DNA of 12,594 nucleotides from Alkalibaculum bacchi (GTDB lineage Bacteria > Bacillota > Clostridia > Eubacteriales > Alkalibacteraceae), in assembly GCF_937875145.1 (NCBI RefSeq), contig NZ_CALNCS010000049.1:1-12594 (forward strand). Direction: 5' to 3'. The notes under the pieces were generated by a model. It ran no database searches and was not told the DNA's origin. It worked only from the letters and a program-made list of their open reading frames with translations. The number at the start of each line of letters is the position of its first letter. The stretch's first letter is position 1. Positions 6,695-12,540 of this stretch are shown here, piece by piece. Both the position numbers and the translations under genes were made by a program.

Positions 6695-6946
6695 AAATAA
6701 AAAAAGAATCCGCCCTCCAAAATATTGAAGGACGGATTTATTTCCGCGGTACCACCTTTATTAGCTTTCCAAATAAAGCTCTACTTAATTCATGTAACGC
6801 ATGATCTGCGACTATGGCTTTCACCTGTAGCTCGAAGATAGGTTCCACACTCTTCCTTACAAATCTTCCACCTTTGATTCGCTCTCTTTAAATTCAGAAG
6901 TGCGTACTAATTCTTTTCAACGCTTTAGTATAATTTTCTTACAATT
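6695..6946 (-). promoter_or_regulatory. T-box leader of proS, proline specifier CCU
   Basis: The antiterminator contains the T-box AAAGGTGGTACCGCGG (minus strand, 6759-6744), which pairs with the free CCA end of uncharged tRNA. Just downstream, AATCCGTCCTTC and GGAGGGCGGATT (within 6738-6707) form the terminator stem, followed by CTTTTTTT. Stem I shows the AGAGAGCG and GGTGGAAG apical elements. In the specifier loop GGAACCTATC the codon CCU (6842-6840) reads proline and is followed by A, matching the downstream enzyme. Uncharged tRNA-Pro would stabilise the antiterminator and allow read-through into proS. Confidence 0.95.
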
Positions 6947-6952
6947 GACTAT

Positions 6953-6982
6953 ATTATAAGTTAAAGGATTGATTTATGTCAA
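6953..6982 (-). promoter_or_regulatory. Promoter of the proS T-box transcript
   Basis: On the minus strand, TTGACA (6977-6982) and TATAAT (6953-6958), both perfect consensus, are 18 bp apart. Initiation near 6946 gives a T-box leader of about 340 nt to the proS start. Confidence 0.8.
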
Positions 6983-7054
6983 TGGATTATTTAAGGTAGT
7001 TTACTTCTACAATTAACTTCAATTAAAAATAATTTAAAAGTTTTGTTTTTATTA

Positions 7055-7083
7055 TTGACACTTGTCCTAGGTGATGCTATAAT
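7055..7083 (+). promoter_or_regulatory. Promoter of the serine tRNA array
   Basis: TTGACA (7055-7060) and TATAAT (7078-7083) with a perfect 17-bp spacer, ending 14 bp before tRNA-Ser(TGA). This full-consensus promoter would drive all three tRNA units up to the terminator at 7440. Confidence 0.88.
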
Positions 7084-7097
7084 GAATCTTGTTCTTC

Positions 7098-7187
7098 CGA
7101 GAGGTACCGAAGTGGTCATAACGGGGCGGTCTTGAAAACCGTTAGGGTCAAAAGCCCACGTGGGTTCGAATCCCACCCTCTCGGCCA
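7098..7187 (+). tRNA. tRNA-Ser (anticodon TGA)
   Basis: A 90-nt class II tRNA with encoded CCA (7185-7187). Acceptor CGAGAGG pairs with CCTCTCG and the discriminator is G. The anticodon loop CTTGAAA has TGA at 7133-7135; a long variable arm follows; the T arm is GTGGG-TTCGAAT-CCCAC. It reads UCA and related UCN codons. The 5' base is C rather than the usual G, but its partner is G, so the stem is intact. The antisense strand contains the familiar spurious reading frame with VGFEPT. Confidence 0.96.
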
Positions 7188-7228
7188 TTTTTTTAACTAA
7201 ATACGTATTTTCAAACAGAAGGCAATGA

Positions 7229-7326
7229 GGAGAAGTACTCAAGAGGCTGAAGAGGCGCCCCTGCTAAGGTAGAGCTATCGGCTGTTAACCGATCGGTCGC
7301 AGGTTCGAATCCTGCCTGTGGAGCCA
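7229..7326 (+). pseudogene. Chimeric tRNA pseudogene: 5' tRNA-Ser(GCT) fused to 3' tRNA-Asn(GTT)
   Basis: Bases 7229-7269 match the intact tRNA-Ser(GCT) at 7330-7370 in 40 of 41 positions (A at 7244 against T at 7345), through the Ser anticodon loop with GCT at 7263-7265. From GG at 7268-7269 onward the sequence is that of a tRNA-Asn from its D-loop GG to CCA: GGTAGAGC, anticodon arm ATCGG-CTGTTAA-CCGAT with GTT at 7284-7286, T arm GCAGG-TTCGAAT-CCTGC, acceptor CTGTGGA, G, CCA. The first 17 nt expected of tRNA-Asn are missing. The two acceptor halves (GGAGAAG and CTGTGGA) do not pair, so a normal cloverleaf cannot form and charging is unlikely. It lies in the transcribed array, three bases before tRNA-Ser(GCT). 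The joint at GG fits deletion between two tRNA genes of an older, longer array. Confidence 0.88.
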
Positions 7327-7329
7327 TAT

Positions 7330-7420
7330 GGAGAAGTACTCAAGTGGCTGAAGAGGCGCCCCTGCTAAGGGTGTAGGTCGGGTAACCGGCGCGAGGGTTC
7401 AAATCCCTCCTTCTCCGCCA
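7330..7420 (+). tRNA. tRNA-Ser (anticodon GCT)
   Basis: A 91-nt class II tRNA with encoded CCA (7418-7420). Acceptor GGAGAAG pairs with CTTCTCC; the anticodon arm is CGCCC-CTGCTAA-GGGTG with GCT at 7364-7366; a long variable arm is present; the T arm is GAGGG-TTCAAAT-CCCTC. It reads AGU/AGC serine codons. Its first 41 bases are repeated, with one change, in the chimeric tRNA just upstream. It is the last gene of the array before the terminator. Confidence 0.96.
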
Positions 7421-7439
7421 GTTATAAAGCTAATTAGAC

Positions 7440-7467
7440 AGAATTCTATAATAGGAATTCTTTTTTT
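7440..7467 (+). terminator. Terminator of the serine tRNA array
   Basis: AGAATTC (7440-7446) pairs with GAATTCT (7455-7461) around an 8-nt loop, followed by a run of seven T residues (7461-7467), 20 bp after tRNA-Ser(GCT). The stem is AT-rich but the T-run is long. Confidence 0.75.
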
Positions 7468-7475
7468 ATGCAACA

Positions 7476-7515
7476 AAACAGGAGGGATTTGAACCCCTAG
7501 GGGGACTTGTGCCTA
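7476..7515 (-). pseudogene. tRNA T-arm-like fragment (possible tRNA relic)
   Basis: On the minus strand GGGGTTCAAATCCCTCC reproduces a tRNA T-arm; 17 nt (GGGTTCAAATCCCTCCT) match the T-arm end of tRNA-Ser(GCT) about 90 bp away, in opposite orientation. No acceptor stem, no CCA and no complete cloverleaf can be made from the flanks. Upstream of the T-arm is a CCCCCTAGGGG palindrome. It may be a relic of a tRNA or a recombination scar. Confidence 0.35.
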
Positions 7516-7523
7516 GGCGAGCT

Positions 7524-8027
7524 TTATTTTCTCGTAGCCCTAACCGTGCACTTACTTATTAATTGCTCCTCAGTTCCTATGTACTCTAAAGTACCGGACC
7601 AATTGTTTTTATCCTCTATTTGGCCTGTTATTTTCAATTCTACGATTTTTAAATCTACTCTTAGGTTAAATTCTTGGTCGCTGTGTACGCTCTCTATAAC
7701 TGGGTAAATATCGTTTACTATTAATGAATTATTTTTCATGCTAATTGTATAGCTACTTGGTTGCTTATACATATCAAAATCAGGACTTCCTAAATCGTCG
7801 TATTCATAATTAACAATATCTCTGTAATGTAATTCCCACTGACCTATTAGGTAAATATCGGAACTTTTTAGTAATTTTAACTCGGTTTGTTCACCTTGCG
7901 CAGTCTTTACTTTGTTTTCTTCTTGCTTGGGAGCTTCATTTAGAACACAAGATTTTAGGAAAATCAAAAAAGCTACTAATATAATAGCTACAAAAAGGAT
8001 TTTTATGATTTTAATTTCTTTCTTCAT
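7524..8027 (-). CDS. Hypothetical membrane-anchored or lipoprotein-like small protein
   Basis: I do not recognise this 167-residue protein. It starts with a basic segment (MKKEIKIIK) and one hydrophobic stretch (about 10-24), followed by LKSC at 24-27, which resembles a lipobox but has Lys at -2, so it could be either a lipoprotein or an N-terminally anchored protein. A polar, charged linker (about 30-50) leads to a domain of about 110 residues outside the membrane, with WELHYRDI, YTISMKNNSLIVND and NWSGTLEYIG, rich in beta-strand-forming residues and reminiscent of small lipocalin-like or ligand-binding folds (inference only). GGAGAG lies 6 nt before the ATG. It stands alone between the serS terminator and the tRNA array. 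Its 3' end carries a damaged copy of the serS terminator region. Confidence 0.75.
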   Translation of the reverse strand: MKKEIKIIKILFVAIILVAFLIFLKSCVLNEAPKQEENKVKTAQGEQTELKLLKSSDIYLIGQWELHYRDIVNYEYDDLGSPDFDMYKQPSSYTISMKNNSLIVNDIYPVIESVHSDQEFNLRVDLKIVELKITGQIEDKNNWSGTLEYIGTEEQLISKCTVRATRK

Positions 8028-8074
8028 TCAGATCTCTCCAATATAAATAAATACTATTTCTCGCTATATTATTT

Positions 8075-8103
8075 ATATTATCGGCTATCTGTAGATAGAA
8101 CAA
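8075..8103 (-). promoter_or_regulatory. Possible promoter with internal dyad for the hypothetical membrane protein gene
   Basis: On the minus strand TTGTTC (8098-8103) and TAATAT (8075-8080) are 17 bp apart. The spacer holds CTATCT (8085-8090) and AGATAG (8093-8098), a dyad placed where a repressor would block RNA polymerase. The -35 is weak and overlaps the T-run of the serS terminator. Confidence 0.3.
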
Positions 8104-8123
8104 AAACTCGCCTTAGGCGAGTT
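8102..8123 (-). terminator. Terminator of serS, merged with its stop codon
   Basis: AACTCGCC (8105-8112) pairs with GGCGAGTT (8116-8123) around a 3-nt loop; on the minus strand the stem is followed by a run of T then G. The stem begins inside the serS stop codon TAA, so termination is immediate. Confidence 0.85.
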
Positions 8124-9394
8124 TATTTTATCTCCAAAATTCCTCTCATATATGGAACTAACGCTTCTGGGATTTCTATAGTGCCGTCTGCTCTTTGGTA
8201 GTTTTCCAGTATTGCTGCTAGAGTTCGTCCTACTGCAAGACCTGAACCATTTAAAGTGTGAACAAATCTTGTTTTCTTCGTCGTTGTATCTCTAAATCGA
8301 ATATTTGCTCTTCTCGCTTGATAATCTTCAAAATTAGAGCAAGAACTTATCTCAACGTATCTGTTATAGCTTGGCATCCAGACTTCGATATCGTAGGTTT
8401 TTGCAGAGCTAAAGCCTAAATCTCCTGTACATAGTTCTACTACTCTATAAGGAATTTTTAGTAGTTGAAGAATTTCTTCTGCATCCTTTGTCAGCTTTTC
8501 TAGTTCATTGTATGATGTATCAGGATGTGCAAATTTAACCATTTCTACTTTATCAAATTGATGGTTTCGAATAAGCCCTCTTGTATCTCTACCTGCTGAA
8601 CCAGCCTCTTTTCTAAAGCAAGGTGTATAAGCTGCAAACTTAATAGGTAAATCTTCTTCATTTAAGATTTCATCTCTGTAGTAATTGGTAACAGGTACTT
8701 CTGCTGTAGGGATTAAATAGAAATCTCTATCTGCACTTAGTTTGAAAGCATCTTCTTCAAACTTTGGAAGTTGTCCTGTTCCTGTCATACTTTCTCTATT
8801 GACCATAAAGGGTGGTGACATTTCTATATAACCATGATCTACTGCATGTACTGCTAACATAAAATTAATAATGGCTCTTTCTAATGTTGCACCTAGACCT
8901 TTAAAAATAGTAAATCTTGCTCCAGTAATCTTTGATGCTCTTTCAAAGTCTAATATACCTAAATCTGTTCCTAAGTCCCAATGTGCTTTTATCTTAAATT
9001 CAAAATCCCTAGGGGCCCCCCATTTTCGAACTTCTATATTTTCTGAATCGTCTTTCCCAATGTTAACTTCTTTATTTGGTGTATTCGGTATGTTTAAGAG
9101 AGAATGTTTTATTTTCTCATCAATTTCTCTCACTTCTTCATCTAAGCCCTTTATTTGAGCTGATAACTCCTTCATACTATTTAATAAATCGGTACAATCT
9201 TTTCCTTCTTTTTTAAGCATAGGTATTTCTTTAGAGACTTTATTTTGTTTTGCCTTCATCTCTTCTACTTTTACCAAAATGTTCCGTCTCTCTTCATCTA
9301 ATTTTAAAACAGAGGATAGATCGTAATCACCTTTTCTTTTTAAGAGTTCACTAATTTCCTCTTGATTTTCCCGTATTTTCTTAATATCTAACAT
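8123..9394 (-). CDS. serS: Seryl-tRNA synthetase
   Basis: Charges tRNA-Ser (and tRNA-Sec if present) with serine in the cytoplasm; class II synthetase, 423 residues, the usual bacterial length. The N-terminal long helical coiled coil (about 30-100), rich in Lys/Glu, is the arm that grips the long variable arm of tRNA-Ser. The catalytic core shows the serine-binding TAE (230-232), motif 2 FRKEAGSAGRDTRGLIRNHQ (260-279) and motif 3 GSGLAVGRTLAAILENYQ (383-400). GGGAG lies 11 nt before the ATG, rather far; an upstream ATG at 9399 has better spacing but opens only a three-codon frame. It has its own promoter (9520-9548) with a hairpin in the leader, and no T-box, unlike proS. The serine tRNA array it serves lies about 0.7 kb away. 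Confidence 0.97.
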   Translation of the reverse strand: MLDIKKIRENQEEISELLKRKGDYDLSSVLKLDEERRNILVKVEEMKAKQNKVSKEIPMLKKEGKDCTDLLNSMKELSAQIKGLDEEVREIDEKIKHSLLNIPNTPNKEVNIGKDDSENIEVRKWGAPRDFEFKIKAHWDLGTDLGILDFERASKITGARFTIFKGLGATLERAIINFMLAVHAVDHGYIEMSPPFMVNRESMTGTGQLPKFEEDAFKLSADRDFYLIPTAEVPVTNYYRDEILNEEDLPIKFAAYTPCFRKEAGSAGRDTRGLIRNHQFDKVEMVKFAHPDTSYNELEKLTKDAEEILQLLKIPYRVVELCTGDLGFSSAKTYDIEVWMPSYNRYVEISSCSNFEDYQARRANIRFRDTTTKKTRFVHTLNGSGLAVGRTLAAILENYQRADGTIEIPEALVPYMRGILEIK

Positions 9395-9399
9395 TTCAT
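9388..9399 (-). other. Three-codon minicistron (Met-Lys-Cys) overlapping the serS start
   Basis: On the minus strand ATG AAA TGT TAG spans 9399-9388, and the serS ATG (9394) lies inside it in another frame. The ribosome binding site GGGAG (9410-9406) is 6 nt from the minicistron ATG but 11 nt from the serS ATG, so ribosomes may start at the minicistron first. It may be chance. Confidence 0.3.
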
Positions 9400-9469
9400 T
9401 AACAGCTCCCTAATGTTTGTTCTAAATTCTAAGTAAAATCTTAAAGCAAGAACTTTATTACTCCATAAG

Positions 9470-9501
9470 AAATTATCCCTTAATTCCTTAAGGGATAATT
9501 T
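9470..9501. promoter_or_regulatory. Perfect 14-bp hairpin in the serS leader
   Basis: AAATTATCCCTTAA (9470-9483) and TTAAGGGATAATTT (9488-9501) are perfect complements around a 4-nt loop. It lies downstream of the predicted serS promoter, so it forms near the 5' end of the serS mRNA. On the minus strand only TTTCTTA follows, a poor T-run. It could protect the mRNA end, attenuate serS, or stop transcripts coming from the UPF0182 gene. Confidence 0.6.
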
Positions 9502-9519
9502 TACTTTCTATTGTTACTA

Positions 9520-9548
9520 ATTATAAAGTAGTTGTGCGATTATTTCAA
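9520..9548 (-). promoter_or_regulatory. Promoter of serS
   Basis: On the minus strand, TTGAAA (9543-9548) and TATAAT (9520-9525) are exactly 17 bp apart, just after the stop codon of the UPF0182 gene. Initiation near 9513 gives a leader of about 120 nt. Confidence 0.8.
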
Positions 9549-9566
9549 GTTTTTTAAGGTGTAATC

Positions 9567-12281
9567 CTAGTCTTCTTCTAGCTTTTCAAGCACTTCCCCT
9601 AATTGGTGTATATACTTTCCATAATCGGTCCAATTTCCCGATTTTTGGGCTTCTTGAGCTCTTTTAAGTAGATTGTTCGCTTCTCTTATTAAGCCGTTGA
9701 TATGATCTAATTCTTTAGGCTCTTCTTGTTTTTCTTGTGAAGTACCAAATAACTTTTGGAGAGATTTCTCTAAAGTATCTTCCATTATAATCTTATTGCC
9801 ATAGGATACAATTACCTTTTTGACCTCTGGCAAACTCCTCTGTGCTTCACTGGATGAGAGATATACTGGTTGCACATAAAGAATGGAGTTTCCTATTGGT
9901 ATTACAAACATATTCCCACGCATAATTTGAGAGCCTTGTTGCCCTAATAGAGTTAGTTGAGGAGAAATATTAGTATCTTGATCAATGCGCTGTTCAATTT
10001 GCATAGGCCCATAGGCTAAATTTTGTTTGGTAAATTTGTATACTACTAATTTGCCAAATTCATCTTTGTCATTCATAGCGAGCATCCACCCTACAAGATT
10101 ATCTTTTTCTTTTGGGGTGTATGGGATCATCAAGATAAATTCTTCTCTGTCCTTTTCTGGTCGTTTCATAATTAGATAAGTAGATTCTATACTTTCGCCT
10201 CTTGCTTTTTCTTCATGGACTTGATTTGCGATTTCCCATTGGTCTTGTTTATTATAGAATGCTTTGGGATTATTCATATGATAGGTTGCATATACATTTG
10301 ATTGTATATCAAATATCTCCTGTGAATATCTAATATGTTCTCGTATAGATTCTGGCATATGAGCCATAGGTTGGAACATTCCAGGGTAAATTTTATTATA
10401 TACATTAATAATCGCATCTTGTTGATCTACTTGATAAAAATTCACATCGCCATTGTATGCATCTACAACTACTTTTACAGAATTTCTAATATAATTAAAT
10501 GTATTTTCCTTATTATAAGGTTGAGAATAGGGATAACGATTGCTTAAAGTAAAACCATCTATAACCCAGTATAATTTACCATCTGCGACTACGATATAAG
10601 GGTCTTCATCGTAAGATAAAAACGGTGCAATAGCATTTACTCGGCACATAATATTCCTGCGGATATGCATTTTACTTTGAGAATTTATCTCAGTGCTTAA
10701 TAAAATCTTCGAATCACCATGATATAAGGCAAAAGCTGACCTATTGAATATATTTAGTGGAATTCCGCCTGTACCATCATACTCATTTTCCATATTCTCA
10801 CTGCCTTGAGAATAGTCAAATTCCATAGTCTTCCCATTAGTAATGACATAATCATCTGTAGATTCCCCATAGTAAATTCGTGGCTCTGTAATCTGCAGAG
10901 ATTCTACACTTGTTACAGGAGGAATACCTTCCACAATTAACGTAGGTTGACCACTCTCATTAATTGTATTTATAGCAGATACAGCTACGCCAAAACCATG
11001 AGTATATTTTAAATGCTTGTTGATCCAATTTTGAGCTTTATCTTCTAATTTCTGATTGTTCATCTCTCTAGCTGAAATAAACACTTGCGTATATTTATCA
11101 TCTATATCGTACCTATCAATATCTACATCATTAAATTCATAATAGATTCTAAAGCCTTGTATGGAATTATACATATCTAATGTGGGGTGATAGTCATTTA
11201 TAGGGATATTATCGATAGTAAGCTGATTATCTTTAATATCTTGTACGTTTATTTCATCATCTAAATCATATGCTTTTTCTTCTACTTGATGAATTCCATA
11301 TGCAGCTTGAGTGTTCTTAATATTTTTCACAAGATATGGTTCTTCTTTTGCATATTCATTTGGCGCAACAATTAGTTGCTCTACACCTATAGCCATCAAA
11401 CTTCCCACTAAATTTATACCAATAATCAGAATAGGTCCAATAATTAATCTCTTAATCTTCCTTTTAAAACCATTGATAACAGAGTATACTCCTGCTACAA
11501 AAGCTACAATACATAAAATTTTATACAAAGGCAAAGTGATATTTGCATCTATATAGCTCGCACCGTATACGATGCCATTATTAGAATACACTAGGGTATA
11601 AGATTGAATATAATAATGAAAAGACATAATAAAAAAGAAAAGACCTGAAAAAAAGCCGATTTCCTTACCAGCAAAATTACCAAAATCAGATATCCAAACT
11701 TTAAAGCTACTACGATTATTTTTAACACTTTCAATGCTTTTATATGGATTTGTTAAATACAAGAACGCAGTATAAAGAATTGATACAATGGCGAAAAGAA
11801 GTAATATAAAAATAAATATAGCAAGTAATTGTTCTAAAAATGGCAATTGAAATATAAAAAATGAAATATCTTTATTAAATAAAGGATCGTTTACATTAAA
11901 ATGAACTGCATTCTTAAATTCTAAGAAATTATACCAAATAGAATTAGTCGTTATTGTAGTTACTAGGAATGAAATAACAATACTAAATAAAGCAATCATC
12001 CTTGTATTAGGTCTAAAATTGACCTGTAAAATTCTTTTTAAAATAGATGTGGTTAAGATTTTTAAATATAATATAAAAAATAACAGAGAGATAATAAATA
12101 AAGGAACACTAACTTGAATTTTAGTAACTATTTCTTTCATAAATACATCTGTATATCCAAGAGATTTAAACCATAAATAATCTACATAAAAATGATTCAT
12201 AGATAAGAATAAGCCTATGACAATGATAATAGTAGTAATAACAGAAAATAATATTCCCTTTGAAACACCTCTTTTATTCAT
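9567..12281 (-). CDS. UPF0182 family membrane protein
   Basis: Large integral membrane protein of the UPF0182 family (PF03699), 904 residues, the usual length of about 900. Seven membrane segments are visible in the first third (about 10-28, 57-78, 95-113, 152-176, 208-226, 252-271 and 279-300). A long soluble region of about 550 residues follows, expected outside the cell, with family-typical stretches DYHPTLDMYNSIQGFRIYYEF, PRIYYGESTDDYVI, YWVIDGFTLSNRYPYSQP, FQPMAHMPESIREHIRYSQE and MNNPKAFYNKQDQWEIANQ read in shorter pieces. The C-terminus is a helical acidic tail (INGLIREANNLLKRAQEAQK). The function of the family is unknown. AAGGGAGG lies 5 nt before the ATG at 12281. It stands alone between serS and an rRNA operon end; I could not find a convincing promoter in the 220 bp before it. 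Confidence 0.93.
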   Translation of the reverse strand: MNKRGVSKGILFSVITTIIIVIGLFLSMNHFYVDYLWFKSLGYTDVFMKEIVTKIQVSVPLFIISLLFFILYLKILTTSILKRILQVNFRPNTRMIALFSIVISFLVTTITTNSIWYNFLEFKNAVHFNVNDPLFNKDISFFIFQLPFLEQLLAIFIFILLLFAIVSILYTAFLYLTNPYKSIESVKNNRSSFKVWISDFGNFAGKEIGFFSGLFFFIMSFHYYIQSYTLVYSNNGIVYGASYIDANITLPLYKILCIVAFVAGVYSVINGFKRKIKRLIIGPILIIGINLVGSLMAIGVEQLIVAPNEYAKEEPYLVKNIKNTQAAYGIHQVEEKAYDLDDEINVQDIKDNQLTIDNIPINDYHPTLDMYNSIQGFRIYYEFNDVDIDRYDIDDKYTQVFISAREMNNQKLEDKAQNWINKHLKYTHGFGVAVSAINTINESGQPTLIVEGIPPVTSVESLQITEPRIYYGESTDDYVITNGKTMEFDYSQGSENMENEYDGTGGIPLNIFNRSAFALYHGDSKILLSTEINSQSKMHIRRNIMCRVNAIAPFLSYDEDPYIVVADGKLYWVIDGFTLSNRYPYSQPYNKENTFNYIRNSVKVVVDAYNGDVNFYQVDQQDAIINVYNKIYPGMFQPMAHMPESIREHIRYSQEIFDIQSNVYATYHMNNPKAFYNKQDQWEIANQVHEEKARGESIESTYLIMKRPEKDREEFILMIPYTPKEKDNLVGWMLAMNDKDEFGKLVVYKFTKQNLAYGPMQIEQRIDQDTNISPQLTLLGQQGSQIMRGNMFVIPIGNSILYVQPVYLSSSEAQRSLPEVKKVIVSYGNKIIMEDTLEKSLQKLFGTSQEKQEEPKELDHINGLIREANNLLKRAQEAQKSGNWTDYGKYIHQLGEVLEKLEED

Positions 12282-12420
12282 GAATGCCTCCCTTATGAAT
12301 TCATTTATTCTTACTAATAACTATATTGATGTTTGAGGGAATTAGCACTATAAAATGTAGGTGGAAAGTGGTTGGGAAAAGAATGACGGTTGGGGTGTAT
12401 ACTTTAATACTTAATACGCA

Positions 12421-12453
12421 GGGATCCTTCGTCGCTCCGCTCCTCTGGATGAC
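12421..12453. repeat. REP-like GC-rich repeat unit (GGGATCCTTCG...GGATGAC)
   Basis: A 33-bp GC-rich block in AT-rich surroundings, with ends GGGATCCTTCG and CTGGATGAC around a CGCTCCGCTCC core. Such ATCCTTCG...GGATGAC blocks occur as dispersed repeats in many Clostridia and other bacteria, often next to rRNA operons (general knowledge). Only one copy is in the window, so its repeated nature is inferred. Confidence 0.5.
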
Positions 12454-12472
12454 TAGGATAGATGGTTTTGCA

Positions 12473-12500
12473 TAGAACTTACAACGTAGAACTTACAACG
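12473..12500. repeat. Tandem duplication of a 14-bp unit TAGAACTTACAACG
   Basis: Two exact, directly adjoining copies at 12473-12486 and 12487-12500, immediately beyond the rRNA terminator. It looks like a replication-slippage product. Confidence 0.85.
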
Positions 12501-12530
12501 AAAAAAGACCCCCGATAATCAGAGGCCTTT
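12501..12530 (-). terminator. Terminator of the rRNA operon
   Basis: AAAGACCCCCGA (12504-12515) pairs with TCAGAGGCCTTT (12519-12530) over 12 bp, with a few wobbles in the minus-strand RNA, around a 3-nt loop. On the minus strand it is followed by TTTTTT. It lies about 10 bp after the 5S rRNA end. Confidence 0.88.
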
Positions 12531-12540
12531 CTTTACTAAA

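Larger units (their letters stand above)
12282..12500. other. Spacer between rRNA operon end and UPF0182 gene
   Basis: No reading frame or RNA gene is seen. It holds an ATTCAT/ATGAAT-rich leader next to the UPF0182 start, a G-rich stretch around 12360-12400 (plus strand), a GC-rich dispersed-type repeat (12421-12453) and a tandem 14-bp repeat (12473-12500). Confidence 0.5.

Noticed and set aside
6991..7242. Minus-strand reading frame of 83 codons containing the string ERVGFEPT
   Set aside because: It is antisense to tRNA-Ser(TGA) and its promoter; this string is a well-known artefact of translating the reverse strand of serine tRNA genes. No ribosome binding site.
9567..12281. Plus-strand reading frames of 70-81 codons inside the UPF0182 gene, and others inside gshA, proS and serS
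   Set aside because: They lie opposite well-supported genes, have no ribosome binding sites and encode low-complexity sequence.
12341..12350. CIRCE heat-shock operator (TTAGCACT half site)
   Set aside because: Only one half site is present; no GAGTGCTAA partner at 9 bp.
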